From Azospirillum sp. (GTDB lineage Bacteria > Pseudomonadota > Alphaproteobacteria > Azospirillales > Azospirillaceae), in assembly GCA_027486405.1 (NCBI GenBank), contig JAIXPD010000028.1, forward strand, positions 1 through 64,000: DNA of 64,000 nt, given 5' to 3'. Positions 39,547 through 47,292 of the stretch are shown piece by piece. A program made the translations under genes and the position numbers. Each line of letters starts with the position of its first letter. Position 1 is the first letter of the stretch. Under the pieces are notes generated by a model, which ran no database searches, was not told the origin of the DNA, and was given only the letters and a program-made list of their open reading frames with translations.

Positions 39547-40614
39547 TCAGGTCGTCTCCGGAACGACAAAGTCAGCGCGGGCACCGGGCGGCAGGCAGCG
39601 GTCGAACCAGTCGGCGACCGGGGCCAGTTCCGGCCGGGCCAGATGGCGGTCCAACAGCCGCCAGACGCGCGGCAGATGGGCAAGATAGGCGCGGCGGCCC
39701 TGCGCCAACGCCAGACGGACGAAGATGGCGACGATCCGGGTGTGGCGCACCGCCGCCAGAACCGCCATGGACCGGCAAAACGCCGCCGGATCCAGAGTTG
39801 GGAAGGCGGACAGATAACGGTCGGTCATCGCCGCCGCCAGCGCGTCGGGCACGTCGCGGCGGGCGTCCTCCAGCAGCGACACCAGATCATAGGCGGTCGG
39901 CCCCAGCCCGGCCCCCTGGAAGTCAATCAACCCCGCCGCCCGCACGCCGTCGCGCGGCAGCCGCATCAGGTTGTCGACGTGGTAATCCCGCAGCAGCAGC
40001 GAGCGCGGCCCGGCGCAGCCCGGCTCCAACACCGCCCGCCATGCCGTTGCGAAATCAGAACGATCCTTTTCTGACAGGGATCGTTTCAAAACCACCGGAC
40101 AATAGGCGTCGGCGAACAACAGGGTCTGTTCGACAAACAGCGCCGGGTCATAGACCGGCAACCCCAGCCGTTCCCCTTCCCCGTCCGGCCAGCGCTGGTG
40201 CAGGGCGATCAGCGCGTCGGTGGCCAGGGCGTAGAGCGGTTCGGGATCCGCGCCGTCGGCCAGCAGGCGGGAAAACGTATCGGTTCCGAAATCATCCTGG
40301 ATCGACAGCCCCTCCCGCTCGTCCGCCGCGCGGATGATGGGAACCGACAGGCCGATGCGGTCCAGCGCCGCGCCGATGGCGATGAAGGGGGCCAAATCCT
40401 CCGCCGGAACCGGGGTGTCGACCAGAATCAGGGTGGAACCGTCGGGCTGGGTCAACCGTTCGTACCGGCGGGCGGACGCGTCACCGGCCAAGGGCGCGCG
40501 CATGGCGTCGGTCAAGCCATGGGCCGCCAGGAAACGGGCAATCGCCGCCTCGCGTCCGGCGTTTGGCACCGGTGTGTTTGGCGGCGTTGAGCGCGTTGTG
40601 GGCGTTGCGGCCAT
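39547..40614 (-). CDS. amgK: N-acetylmuramate/N-acetylglucosamine kinase AmgK-like phosphotransferase
   Basis: 355 residues of the aminoglycoside-phosphotransferase-like kinase fold. The catalytic loop is LLLRDYHVDNLMRLP near residue 215 and the metal aspartate is in AGLIDFQGAGLG near 235. AmgK phosphorylates the anomeric carbon of MurNAc for MurU. Its ATG shares one base with the tsaE stop (TGATG). A Thr/Pro-rich N-terminus of about 20 residues precedes the domain. Confidence 0.87.
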   Translation of the reverse strand: MAATPTTRSTPPNTPVPNAGREAAIARFLAAHGLTDAMRAPLAGDASARRYERLTQPDGSTLILVDTPVPAEDLAPFIAIGAALDRIGLSVPIIRAADEREGLSIQDDFGTDTFSRLLADGADPEPLYALATDALIALHQRWPDGEGERLGLPVYDPALFVEQTLLFADAYCPVVLKRSLSEKDRSDFATAWRAVLEPGCAGPRSLLLRDYHVDNLMRLPRDGVRAAGLIDFQGAGLGPTAYDLVSLLEDARRDVPDALAAAMTDRYLSAFPTLDPAAFCRSMAVLAAVRHTRIVAIFVRLALAQGRRAYLAHLPRVWRLLDRHLARPELAPVADWFDRCLPPGARADFVVPETT

Positions 40615-41093
40615 CACAGCGTCCAGTCGGCGGCGGCCAGCCTTGCCGCCAGCGCGCCATGACCGGTCAGCACCGCCCGGCGTTCGGTCGGCCCCGCAAT
40701 GGTCAGGGCCAGTTCGACCCGGTCGGCGGGCAGCAGCGGCCCCAGCCGGTCCGGCCATTCCACCAGCGCCACCGCCTCCGCCCGCGCGTCGTCCCACCCC
40801 AGCTCGATCACCTCGTCGGCGTCGGACAGGCGGTACAGGTCGAAATGCCAGAGCGGCCCGATGTCGGTGTCGTAGGTCTGCACCAGGGTGAAGGTGGGCG
40901 ACGGGACTTCGGCGTCCGGAACCGTGACGCTGCGGATCAAGGCGCGGGAAAAGGCCGATTTCCCGGCCCCCAGATCGCCGCGCAACGCCACCAGATCGCC
41001 CGGACGCAGCAGCGCGCCGAGCCGGGCGGCCAGCCGCCCGGTGGCCGCCTCGTCCGGCACGATCAGGGAATGGGTAAACGGGGTGTCCTGCAT
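40614..41093 (-). CDS. tsaE: tRNA threonylcarbamoyladenosine biosynthesis ATPase TsaE
   Basis: 159 residues. Walker A LRGDLGAGKSAFSRALIRS near residue 45, switch region VPSPTFTLVQTY and LWHFDLYRL, with the conserved EW in VALVEWPDRLGPLLP. TsaE drives the TsaBD complex in t6A synthesis. ATG 41093 gives the usual start; it heads the run tsaE-amgK-murU-addB. Confidence 0.94.
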   Translation of the reverse strand: MQDTPFTHSLIVPDEAATGRLAARLGALLRPGDLVALRGDLGAGKSAFSRALIRSVTVPDAEVPSPTFTLVQTYDTDIGPLWHFDLYRLSDADEVIELGWDDARAEAVALVEWPDRLGPLLPADRVELALTIAGPTERRAVLTGHGALAARLAAADWTL

Positions 41094-41142
41094 GGGGCGG
41101 ATACTGTGCGAAGCGCCCGCCCACCGCAACACTCAAGCGCAG

Positions 41143-41190
41143 CCGCAAACACGAGCGCAAACACGATCGCAAACACGATCGCGAACACGG
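41143..41190 (+). repeat. 12-bp tandem repeat, four units
   Basis: Units CCGCAAACACGA, GCGCAAACACGA, TCGCAAACACGA and TCGCGAACACGG at 41143, 41155, 41167 and 41179, in the gap between tsaE and the 41201 gene. Probably a slippage array. Confidence 0.85.
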
Positions 41191-41200
41191 CGGGCGGCCC

Positions 41201-41629
41201 TCAGCCGCCGATCCGCCGCCGCCGGGGGGCCGGGCGCAGTTCCGGTCCGCTGGACCCGCCCGCCCCCTCCGACGGGGCGGCGTGCGTCATCACCAGGCGC
41301 GGCGACTTGTTGAAATTCATCGTGATCATCAGGGTCAGCGCCCCGTTGATGATGTAGAGCATCTTGTCCGACGCCACCGGCAGGGGAATGCGCCGGTTCA
41401 TGCAATGGGCAACCAACGCCGCCGCGACCTCCGTCTCCGGCAGGGTCAGGGTTTCGCGGGTGCCATCGTCGTGGATGATCACCAGCTTGGTTTCAACGTT
41501 GTCCCCGTCCTCATAGGTCACTTTGTCCACGGTCCCGGTCGGCAACGGCTCGTTCACGCGGCGGCGACGGTCGAGGATCGCCTTGACCACCTCCTGCTCG
41601 GTGAAGACCAGACAACGAAGCTCCCTCAT
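41201..41629 (-). CDS. conserved hypothetical protein
   Basis: 142 residues, starting MRELRCLVFTEQEVVKAILD, followed by a beta-rich stretch (VETKLVIIHDDGTRETLTLP) and an Arg/Pro-rich tail. No membrane segments or catalytic motif. I have seen comparable N-terminal motifs in alphaproteobacterial hypothetical proteins but cannot name the family. Upstream of tsaE on the same strand. Confidence 0.65.
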   Translation of the reverse strand: MRELRCLVFTEQEVVKAILDRRRRVNEPLPTGTVDKVTYEDGDNVETKLVIIHDDGTRETLTLPETEVAAALVAHCMNRRIPLPVASDKMLYIINGALTLMITMNFNKSPRLVMTHAAPSEGAGGSSGPELRPAPRRRRIGG

Positions 41630-41901
41630 CCACGGCCTCCAGCCCACCAGGGGGCTTTTGTCGCCTCATCGGCCCCGCGCGCCCCGCCACCTTCATTGTC
41701 CGGCAAAGCGGCGGTTCCGCACAACCAATCAATTGCGTCAAAGCACGCGGCCTTCCGCAATCGGGGGTTCCCCGGAGCGGACCGCCGCCCCGCAAGCCAA
41801 GCGCGCCAGCCTTGCGGAGTCGGTTGGGGTTGACCGCGCCGAAAAATCGGACAATGGATGACGTTTGTCGTTCCCCATCCGATGTCAAGGAAGTGGCTTT
41901 C

Positions 41902-42921
41902 ATGTCGCAGAGTGTCCACCGCACCGATGTCGTCATCGTCGGCGCCGGTCCCGTCGGGCTGTTCGCCGTGTTTGAATGCGGCATGTTGAAAATGCGCTGC
42001 CATGTTGTGGACGCGCTCGACATGGTTGGCGGGCAGTGCACCGCGCTGTACCCGGAAAAGCCGATCTACGACATTCCCGCCCACCCGGCGATCGAAGCCG
42101 CCGCGCTGATCGACCGGCTGGCTGAACAGGCCGCCCCCTTCGCCCCCACCTATCATCTGGGCCAGCAGGTTGAAAAGCTGACCCGCACCGACGAAGGCCG
42201 CTGGCTGGTCGAAACCAACAAGGGCGTTCAGATCGACGCCCAGGCCGTCATCATCGCCGCCGGTTGCGGCGCCTTCGGCCCGAACCGCCCGCCGCTCGAC
42301 GGGTTGGAGTCGTTTGAAGGCACGTCGGTCTTCTACATGGTGCGCCGCCGCCAGGATTTCGCCGGAAAGCGCGTGGTCATCGCCGGGGGCGGCGATTCGG
42401 CGGTCGATTGGGCGCTGTCGCTGGCCGACGTCGCCGAAAAGGTGTCGCTGGTCCACCGCCGCGCCAAGTTCCGCGCCGCGCCGGAAAGCGTGGCCCGGCT
42501 GGACGCGCTGGCGCGCGAAGGCAAGATCGAGATGGTCGTGCCCTACCAGCTCGCCGGGCTGGAGGGGGCCGACGGCCAATTGACCGCCGTGCGCGTCGCC
42601 ACCCTGGACGGCGAGGAAAAGGCGGTTCCCGCCGACGCCATGCTCGCCTTCTTCGGCCTGTCGATGAATCTGGGTCCCATCGCCGATTGGGGCCTGAACC
42701 TGGAACGCAGCCACATCGCCGTGTCGCTGCCCGGCTGCGCCACCAGCGCCCCCGGCATCTTCGCCATCGGCGACATCGCCACCTACCCCGGCAAGCTGAA
42801 GCTGATTCTCTGCGGCTTCTCCGAAGCGGCCCAGGCCGCCCACGCCATCCACCCGATGGTCCATCCGGGCGAGGCGCTGCATTTCGAATACTCGACCTCC
42901 AAGGGCGTGCCGGGGGCCTGA
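41902..42921 (+). CDS. ferredoxin/flavodoxin--NADP(+) reductase, thioredoxin-reductase-like type
   Basis: 339 residues. FAD-binding VVIVGAGPVGLFAVFECGM at residue 9, then NADPH-binding VVIAGGGDSAVDWALSLA near 157 and the closing IFAIGDIATYPGKLKLILCG. The CxxC of thioredoxin reductase is absent between the two domains, which places it with the YumC/TrxR-like FNRs. It exchanges electrons between NADPH and ferredoxin or flavodoxin. AAGGAAG precedes the ATG at 41902. Confidence 0.92.
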   Translation: MSQSVHRTDVVIVGAGPVGLFAVFECGMLKMRCHVVDALDMVGGQCTALYPEKPIYDIPAHPAIEAAALIDRLAEQAAPFAPTYHLGQQVEKLTRTDEGRWLVETNKGVQIDAQAVIIAAGCGAFGPNRPPLDGLESFEGTSVFYMVRRRQDFAGKRVVIAGGGDSAVDWALSLADVAEKVSLVHRRAKFRAAPESVARLDALAREGKIEMVVPYQLAGLEGADGQLTAVRVATLDGEEKAVPADAMLAFFGLSMNLGPIADWGLNLERSHIAVSLPGCATSAPGIFAIGDIATYPGKLKLILCGFSEAAQAAHAIHPMVHPGEALHFEYSTSKGVPGA

Positions 42922-42952
42922 ACGGCGATGATGCCGACCCCAAAAGGTAATA

Positions 42953-44074
42953 TTGACCCAATCCATTGATATTTCTATATTTCCCACTCCTCACACCGAA
43001 ATTGGCGTATGGAGTGGGAAATTGTTTTTTTTCAATAATTTAACTGATATTCAGCGCAAGCTGTTTGTCGATCTTCGCCAGGTGTACGAAGCGTATCGTC
43101 TCTCCCAATCGCAAGCCGAGCACTACGCAGGTTCCATGCGATGGCGGGAGAAAAACGGAACCGACTATCTGTTCCGCAAAATCGGCTCCGCAGAAAAAGG
43201 TTTGGGCGTCCGAAGCCCGCAAACAGAAAAAATCCATGCGTCGTTTCTGGAAGGGCGCAAAAAGATCAAGGAGCGGTTGGCCGGACAGACAAAAGCTCTT
43301 GATGTCCAGGCCGCCTTGGCGAGAGCGTCCGGCCTTGGTCGTGTTCCGCGCATCGTTGCGCAAATCCTGCGCAAGCTTGATGACGCGCGGATTCTTGGGC
43401 CCATCAGGGTCGTGGGCACGAACGCTTTGTTCGCCTATGAAGCCCTCGCCGCCGTCACCGTGGCTGGCGACGCGCTGGCCACGGGAGACATTGATTTGCT
43501 GATCGACGCCCGCCGTCGGTTGCGGATGATGATCCCCGACAAGGCCGAGCGCTCCGTCGCCGGATTGGTCAAACGCATCGACCCAAGCTTTGAAATCCTT
43601 CCCGGAAATCCGTACCGGATGGCCAACAGCAACGGCTTCATGCTGGATTTGATACGCCCACAACCAAACCCGGCTTGGAGGGAAGAAGCCGGGGCGCAGC
43701 TTGCCGACGACGACCTTGTCCCATCGCCCATCGAAGGCTTGCAATGGCTGGTCAACGCCCCGCGCGTCAACGCCCTGGTGGTCGACGTGAATGGATATCC
43801 AGCGCCAATCACCGCGCCAGATCCCCGAATCTGGATGGTTCACAAGATGTGGCTGTCCGCGCGCCCGTTGCGGGATCCGGTGAAAGTGCAACGCGACGTC
43901 GCTCAAGCCCATCTGATGCGGGACCTCTTGCTGGAAAAGCTTCCGCAATTCCCGCTGGATGATGCGTTCCTCAACACCCTGCCCCATCCGCTGCGGGCGG
44001 TGTCCTCGTCGCTGCTCCCGCCGCCGCCCCTCAACGACGAGGATGACGACGTCTTTCCAACACCGAACTGGTGA
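42953..44074 (+). CDS. GSU2403-family nucleotidyltransferase-fold protein
   Basis: 373 residues. The segment VVGTNALFAYEA and ATGDIDLLIDARRRLRM match the nucleotidyltransferase GSxxxGxxxDxD pattern in a diverged form (GTNALFAYEA...DIDLL). Helical N-terminal region, acidic Pro-rich C-terminus. The target is unknown; the family is sporadically distributed. It uses a TTG start with AAAGGT ahead; no in-frame ATG fits the conserved N-terminus. The first 150 bases are distinctly AT-rich, suggesting transfer. A strong hairpin follows. Confidence 0.75.
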   Translation: MTQSIDISIFPTPHTEIGVWSGKLFFFNNLTDIQRKLFVDLRQVYEAYRLSQSQAEHYAGSMRWREKNGTDYLFRKIGSAEKGLGVRSPQTEKIHASFLEGRKKIKERLAGQTKALDVQAALARASGLGRVPRIVAQILRKLDDARILGPIRVVGTNALFAYEALAAVTVAGDALATGDIDLLIDARRRLRMMIPDKAERSVAGLVKRIDPSFEILPGNPYRMANSNGFMLDLIRPQPNPAWREEAGAQLADDDLVPSPIEGLQWLVNAPRVNALVVDVNGYPAPITAPDPRIWMVHKMWLSARPLRDPVKVQRDVAQAHLMRDLLLEKLPQFPLDDAFLNTLPHPLRAVSSSLLPPPPLNDEDDDVFPTPNW

Positions 44075-44095
44075 CGGTTTCCGGCCCAAAACAGA

Positions 44096-44126
44096 CAGGC
44101 CGCCGGATGGGGGATCCGGCGGCCTG
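44096..44126 (+). terminator. hairpin after the nucleotidyltransferase gene
   Basis: A 13-bp perfect stem CAGGCCGCCGGAT / ATCCGGCGGCCTG with loop GGGGG, 22 bases after the stop. There is no T run, so the termination mechanism is uncertain; it may also serve the converging spy-like transcript. Confidence 0.6.
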
Positions 44127-44245
44127 CGTCTGGGCGGCGGCGCTTGGGGGCTGGGGGAAGTTGGCCGCCGCTCAAGGGCTATGAGGGTGGTGTGTCTCCT
44201 CTGTTGCAATCGGTGGTACGGGGCAGGAAACCAAACTCCTGCGCG

Positions 44246-44821
44246 TTATTTCGCGTCGACCGGCTTGTCGCCGGGGCCGCCAAAGCGCGGGCCGCGTTCG
44301 CCATCGGGGCGCGGGCCGTGGCCCATGCCGGGGCCGCCATGCTTGCCGGGACCGCCGCCCGGACCACCGCGATGGGCCAGCAGCTGATCGGCGGTCTTTT
44401 GCTGATCGGGCGTCAACTGGGCGTACAGATCGGTCAGGGCCGGACGGATGCTTTGCACCTGTTGCAGATGGGCCTGCATCATGCTTTCCATCCGTTCCAA
44501 CCGCTGCGGCAGCGCGGTCGGCATCGGCTGGTCCTTGGGCTGGTCCTTGACCTTGGCGCACAGGTCCTGCACCGGCTTCAGGCTGGCGCGGGCGGCGTCG
44601 GTGAATTTGGTCCAGGCGGCGCGCTGCTGGTCGGTGATCCGCAGCTTCTTTTCGGCGAAGGCGAGCTTGCCCGCCAGATGGGCATCCTGGTCCTCGCACA
44701 TCCGGCCAAAGTGATGATCCGGCCCGCCCATGCCCGGACCGCGATCGGGTTGGGCGAAGACCGGCAGAGCCAGGCCAAGGCCCGCGATCAGCACGGCGGA
44801 GGTCAGAAGGGCGCGTTTCAT
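44246..44821 (-). CDS. Spy/CpxP (LTxxQ) family periplasmic protein
   Basis: 191 residues: signal peptide (RALLTSAVLIAGLGLALPVF, cleaved after AQ), a helical core with LRITDQQRAAWTKF and LYAQLTPDQQKTADQLL (two LTxxQ motifs), and a Gly/Pro/His-rich C-terminus. Spy/CpxP proteins are ATP-independent periplasmic chaperones or stress sensors. It is divergent from an OmpR-type response regulator gene, with two GTAAC-N5-GTWAC sites between them, so it is probably regulated by that system. The His-rich tail could bind metal. Confidence 0.85.
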   Translation of the reverse strand: MKRALLTSAVLIAGLGLALPVFAQPDRGPGMGGPDHHFGRMCEDQDAHLAGKLAFAEKKLRITDQQRAAWTKFTDAARASLKPVQDLCAKVKDQPKDQPMPTALPQRLERMESMMQAHLQQVQSIRPALTDLYAQLTPDQQKTADQLLAHRGGPGGGPGKHGGPGMGHGPRPDGERGPRFGGPGDKPVDAK

Positions 44822-44968
44822 GATGGGAACTCCTGAACGGGGTTGAACAGCGGTGGGAACGGCGGCGGGACCCGGTTGGGAGGGGAAGCCGTAAGGGGGC
44901 CTGCGTTCCCGATGACCCGACACTGCACCCCCGACGTTGCCGCAGCGTGTCCGCAAAACGGTCATTTG

Positions 44969-45011
44969 GTAACGGAGTGTAACCGCCGGTCGGCCCGTAA
45001 CCGTCCGTTAC
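44969..45011 (+). promoter_or_regulatory. two GTAAC-N5-GTWAC operator-like boxes (CpxR/OmpR type)
   Basis: GTAAC-GGAGT-GTAAC at 44969-44983 and GTAAC-CGTCC-GTTAC at 44997-45011, 28 bases apart, in the 235-base gap between the divergent spy-like and response regulator genes. CpxR boxes are GTAAA-N5-GTAAA, so the spacing is the same. Probable autoregulation and control of the chaperone gene (inference). Confidence 0.6.
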
Positions 45012-45056
45012 ACATTTCCCCTTCACCCCCGCGCGGCCCCGTCCGATCATGGCGGC

Positions 45057-45788
45057 ATGGAACGCATTCCCCATCTTCTGGTCGTCGATGACGACCGCGA
45101 AATCCGCACCCTCGTCGCCCAGTTCCTGACCAAGCACGGCTTCCGTGTCACCGGGGCCAAGGACGGGGCGGAGATGCTGCGCACGCTGGACGGCGCCCGC
45201 GTCGACCTCATCATCCTGGACCTGATGATGCCGGGGGAGGATGGGTTGTCGCTGTGCCGCCGCCTGCGCGCCACCCCGGCCACGGCGCAAACCCCGGTCA
45301 TCATGCTGACCGCGATGGGGGAGGAGACCGACCGCATCGTCGGGCTGGAGATGGGGGCCGACGATTATCTGGCCAAACCCTTCAGCCCGCGCGAGCTGCT
45401 GGCGCGGATCAAGGCGGTGCTGCGCCGCGCCGCCGCGCCACCGGTGGCCGGTGGCGGATCCGCCGGAACCGTGCTGTGCTTCGACGGCTGGTCGCTGGAC
45501 GTGACCAAGCGCGAGCTGCGTTCGGCCGACGGCGTTCTGGTGCAATTGTCCGCCGGGGAATACGACCTGCTCGTCGCGTTTGCCGAACACCCGCAGCGGG
45601 TGCTGAACCGTGACCAGCTTCTCGATCTGGCGCGCGGGCGCTCGGCGGTTCCGTTCGACCGGTCGGTCGATGTCCAGGTCAGCCGCCTGCGCCGCAAGAT
45701 CGAACCCGACCCGGCGGAACCGACGCTCATCAAGACGGTGCGCGGCGGCGGCTATCTCTTCACCCCCAGCGTCACGGCGGGGCGGTGA
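45057..45788 (+). CDS. OmpR/PhoB-family response regulator
   Basis: 243 residues. Receiver domain LLVVDDDREIRTLVAQFL with the phosphoacceptor aspartate in DLIILDLMMPGEDG and lysine in DDYLAKPFSPRELL; then a winged-helix DNA-binding domain with SAGEYDLLVAFAEHPQRVL and the closing LIKTVRGGGYLFTP. Four bases ahead of the kinase gene, forming a two-component pair. Probably binds the GTAAC boxes upstream. Confidence 0.95.
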   Translation: MERIPHLLVVDDDREIRTLVAQFLTKHGFRVTGAKDGAEMLRTLDGARVDLIILDLMMPGEDGLSLCRRLRATPATAQTPVIMLTAMGEETDRIVGLEMGADDYLAKPFSPRELLARIKAVLRRAAAPPVAGGGSAGTVLCFDGWSLDVTKRELRSADGVLVQLSAGEYDLLVAFAEHPQRVLNRDQLLDLARGRSAVPFDRSVDVQVSRLRRKIEPDPAEPTLIKTVRGGGYLFTPSVTAGR

Positions 45789-45791
45789 GCC

Positions 45792-47252
45792 ATGGCCGCG
45801 CCCAACCTGTCCCCCTCGTCCCCAGCCGCCCCGGCCACGCCCATCCGCAAGCGCCTGCGCCGTCTGGCCGCCCCCGACAGCATCGCCGCCCGCATGGCGC
45901 TGACGCTGGTGCTGGCGCTGCTGCTGACCCAGGCGGTCAGCGCGCTGATCTACCTGACCGACCGCAGCGAAGGGCCGCCGATCCACGGGCCGGGCGTGCT
46001 GGTCCAGCGCGTCACCGCCATCGTCCAACTGGTGGAAAGCACCCCGCTGGCCGACCGCAACCGTTTGATCGGGGCGCTGGACGACCCGGTGTTGCGGGTG
46101 GAGTGGCGGCGCGACCGCCCGTCGAGCCGCCAGGAGGTGGGCGGCGGACGGTGGGAGGGGCTGCGACGGCATTTGCGTGAGTCGCTCGGCCCGCCCGCCC
46201 GCGCGATTGTGGTGGAGGTGGAGCGGCGCGGCCCGCCGGATGGCCCCTCCCCAGACCTGCGCCGCCCGCCGTTGGCCCCGCCGCCTTTTCCCGGCGGCGA
46301 CGGCGATGACCGGCGTTGGGGGCCGCATGTGCGGCTGTCGGTGCAACTGGCCGATGGATCGTGGCTGAGCTTCTCCGGCGGCGATCCGCTCGACGGGCCG
46401 TTCCGGTTGCTGCGCTTTGCCCTGTGGATGGGCGGGGTGGTCGCGGTCATCCTGGCGCTGTCGCTTCTGGCCGCCCGCCGCTTCACCGCACCGCTGGCCG
46501 GTTTCGCCAACGCGGCCGAACGGCTGGGCGTGGGGGACGAGGCCGAACCGCTGCCCGAAACCGGGCCGCGCGAACTGCGCGCCGCCACCCGCGCCTTCAA
46601 CCGGATGCAGGGGCGCTTGGCCCGCTTCGTCGCCGATCGCACCCAGACGCTGGCCGCCATCAGCCACGATCTGCGCACGCCGCTGACCCGCCTGCGCCTG
46701 CGCGCCGAGCTGGTGGACGACCCGGAGATGCAACGCCGGATGCTGGCCGACCTGGACGAGATGGAGGCGATGATCGCCGCCACCATGGCCTTTGCCCGCG
46801 ACGACGCCAAGCGCGAGCCGCGCGGGCGGCTCGATCTGGCCGATCTGCTGCAAAGCCTGTGCGACGACCGCGTCGATGCCGGGCACGATGCCCGTTACGA
46901 CGGCCCGGCCCACGCGGTGGCCGAAGGCCGTCCGGTGGCGTTGCGCCGCGCCTTCGCCAACCTGATGGACAACGCCATCGCCTATGGCGGCGGCTTCGTC
47001 GTCCGTCTGGCGATGGAGGACGGGCAGGCCCGCATCGTCATCGACGACGATGGCCCCGGCATCCCGGCGGACGAGTTCGAAAAGGTCTTCGCCCCCTTCT
47101 ACCGGCTCGAACGCTCCCGCTCCCGCGACACCGGCGGGGTGGGGTTGGGCCTGTCCACCGCCCGCACCATCATTCGCGGCCATGGCGGCGACATCGCGCT
47201 GGACAACCGGGCGGAGGGCGGGTTGCGGGTGACGGTGACGCTGCCGCGCTGA
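45792..47252 (+). CDS. sensor histidine kinase, partner of the OmpR-type regulator
   Basis: 486 residues. Membrane helix near 38-55, a periplasmic loop of about 165 residues rich in Arg/Pro, second helix near 215 (GGVVAVILALSLLAARRF), HAMP, HisKA with AAISHDLRTPLTRLRLRAEL near 290, and a HATPase with NLMDNAIAYGGG, DDDGPGIP and TGGVGLGLSTARTI. All kinase boxes are intact. The signal may be envelope stress or metal, given the Spy/CpxP-like neighbour. Confidence 0.93.
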   Translation: MAAPNLSPSSPAAPATPIRKRLRRLAAPDSIAARMALTLVLALLLTQAVSALIYLTDRSEGPPIHGPGVLVQRVTAIVQLVESTPLADRNRLIGALDDPVLRVEWRRDRPSSRQEVGGGRWEGLRRHLRESLGPPARAIVVEVERRGPPDGPSPDLRRPPLAPPPFPGGDGDDRRWGPHVRLSVQLADGSWLSFSGGDPLDGPFRLLRFALWMGGVVAVILALSLLAARRFTAPLAGFANAAERLGVGDEAEPLPETGPRELRAATRAFNRMQGRLARFVADRTQTLAAISHDLRTPLTRLRLRAELVDDPEMQRRMLADLDEMEAMIAATMAFARDDAKREPRGRLDLADLLQSLCDDRVDAGHDARYDGPAHAVAEGRPVALRRAFANLMDNAIAYGGGFVVRLAMEDGQARIVIDDDGPGIPADEFEKVFAPFYRLERSRSRDTGGVGLGLSTARTIIRGHGGDIALDNRAEGGLRVTVTLPR

Positions 47253-47292
47253 GCCGCCGCGCTGGCTGCCCCCTTGGCGCGCCTTTCCCCGT

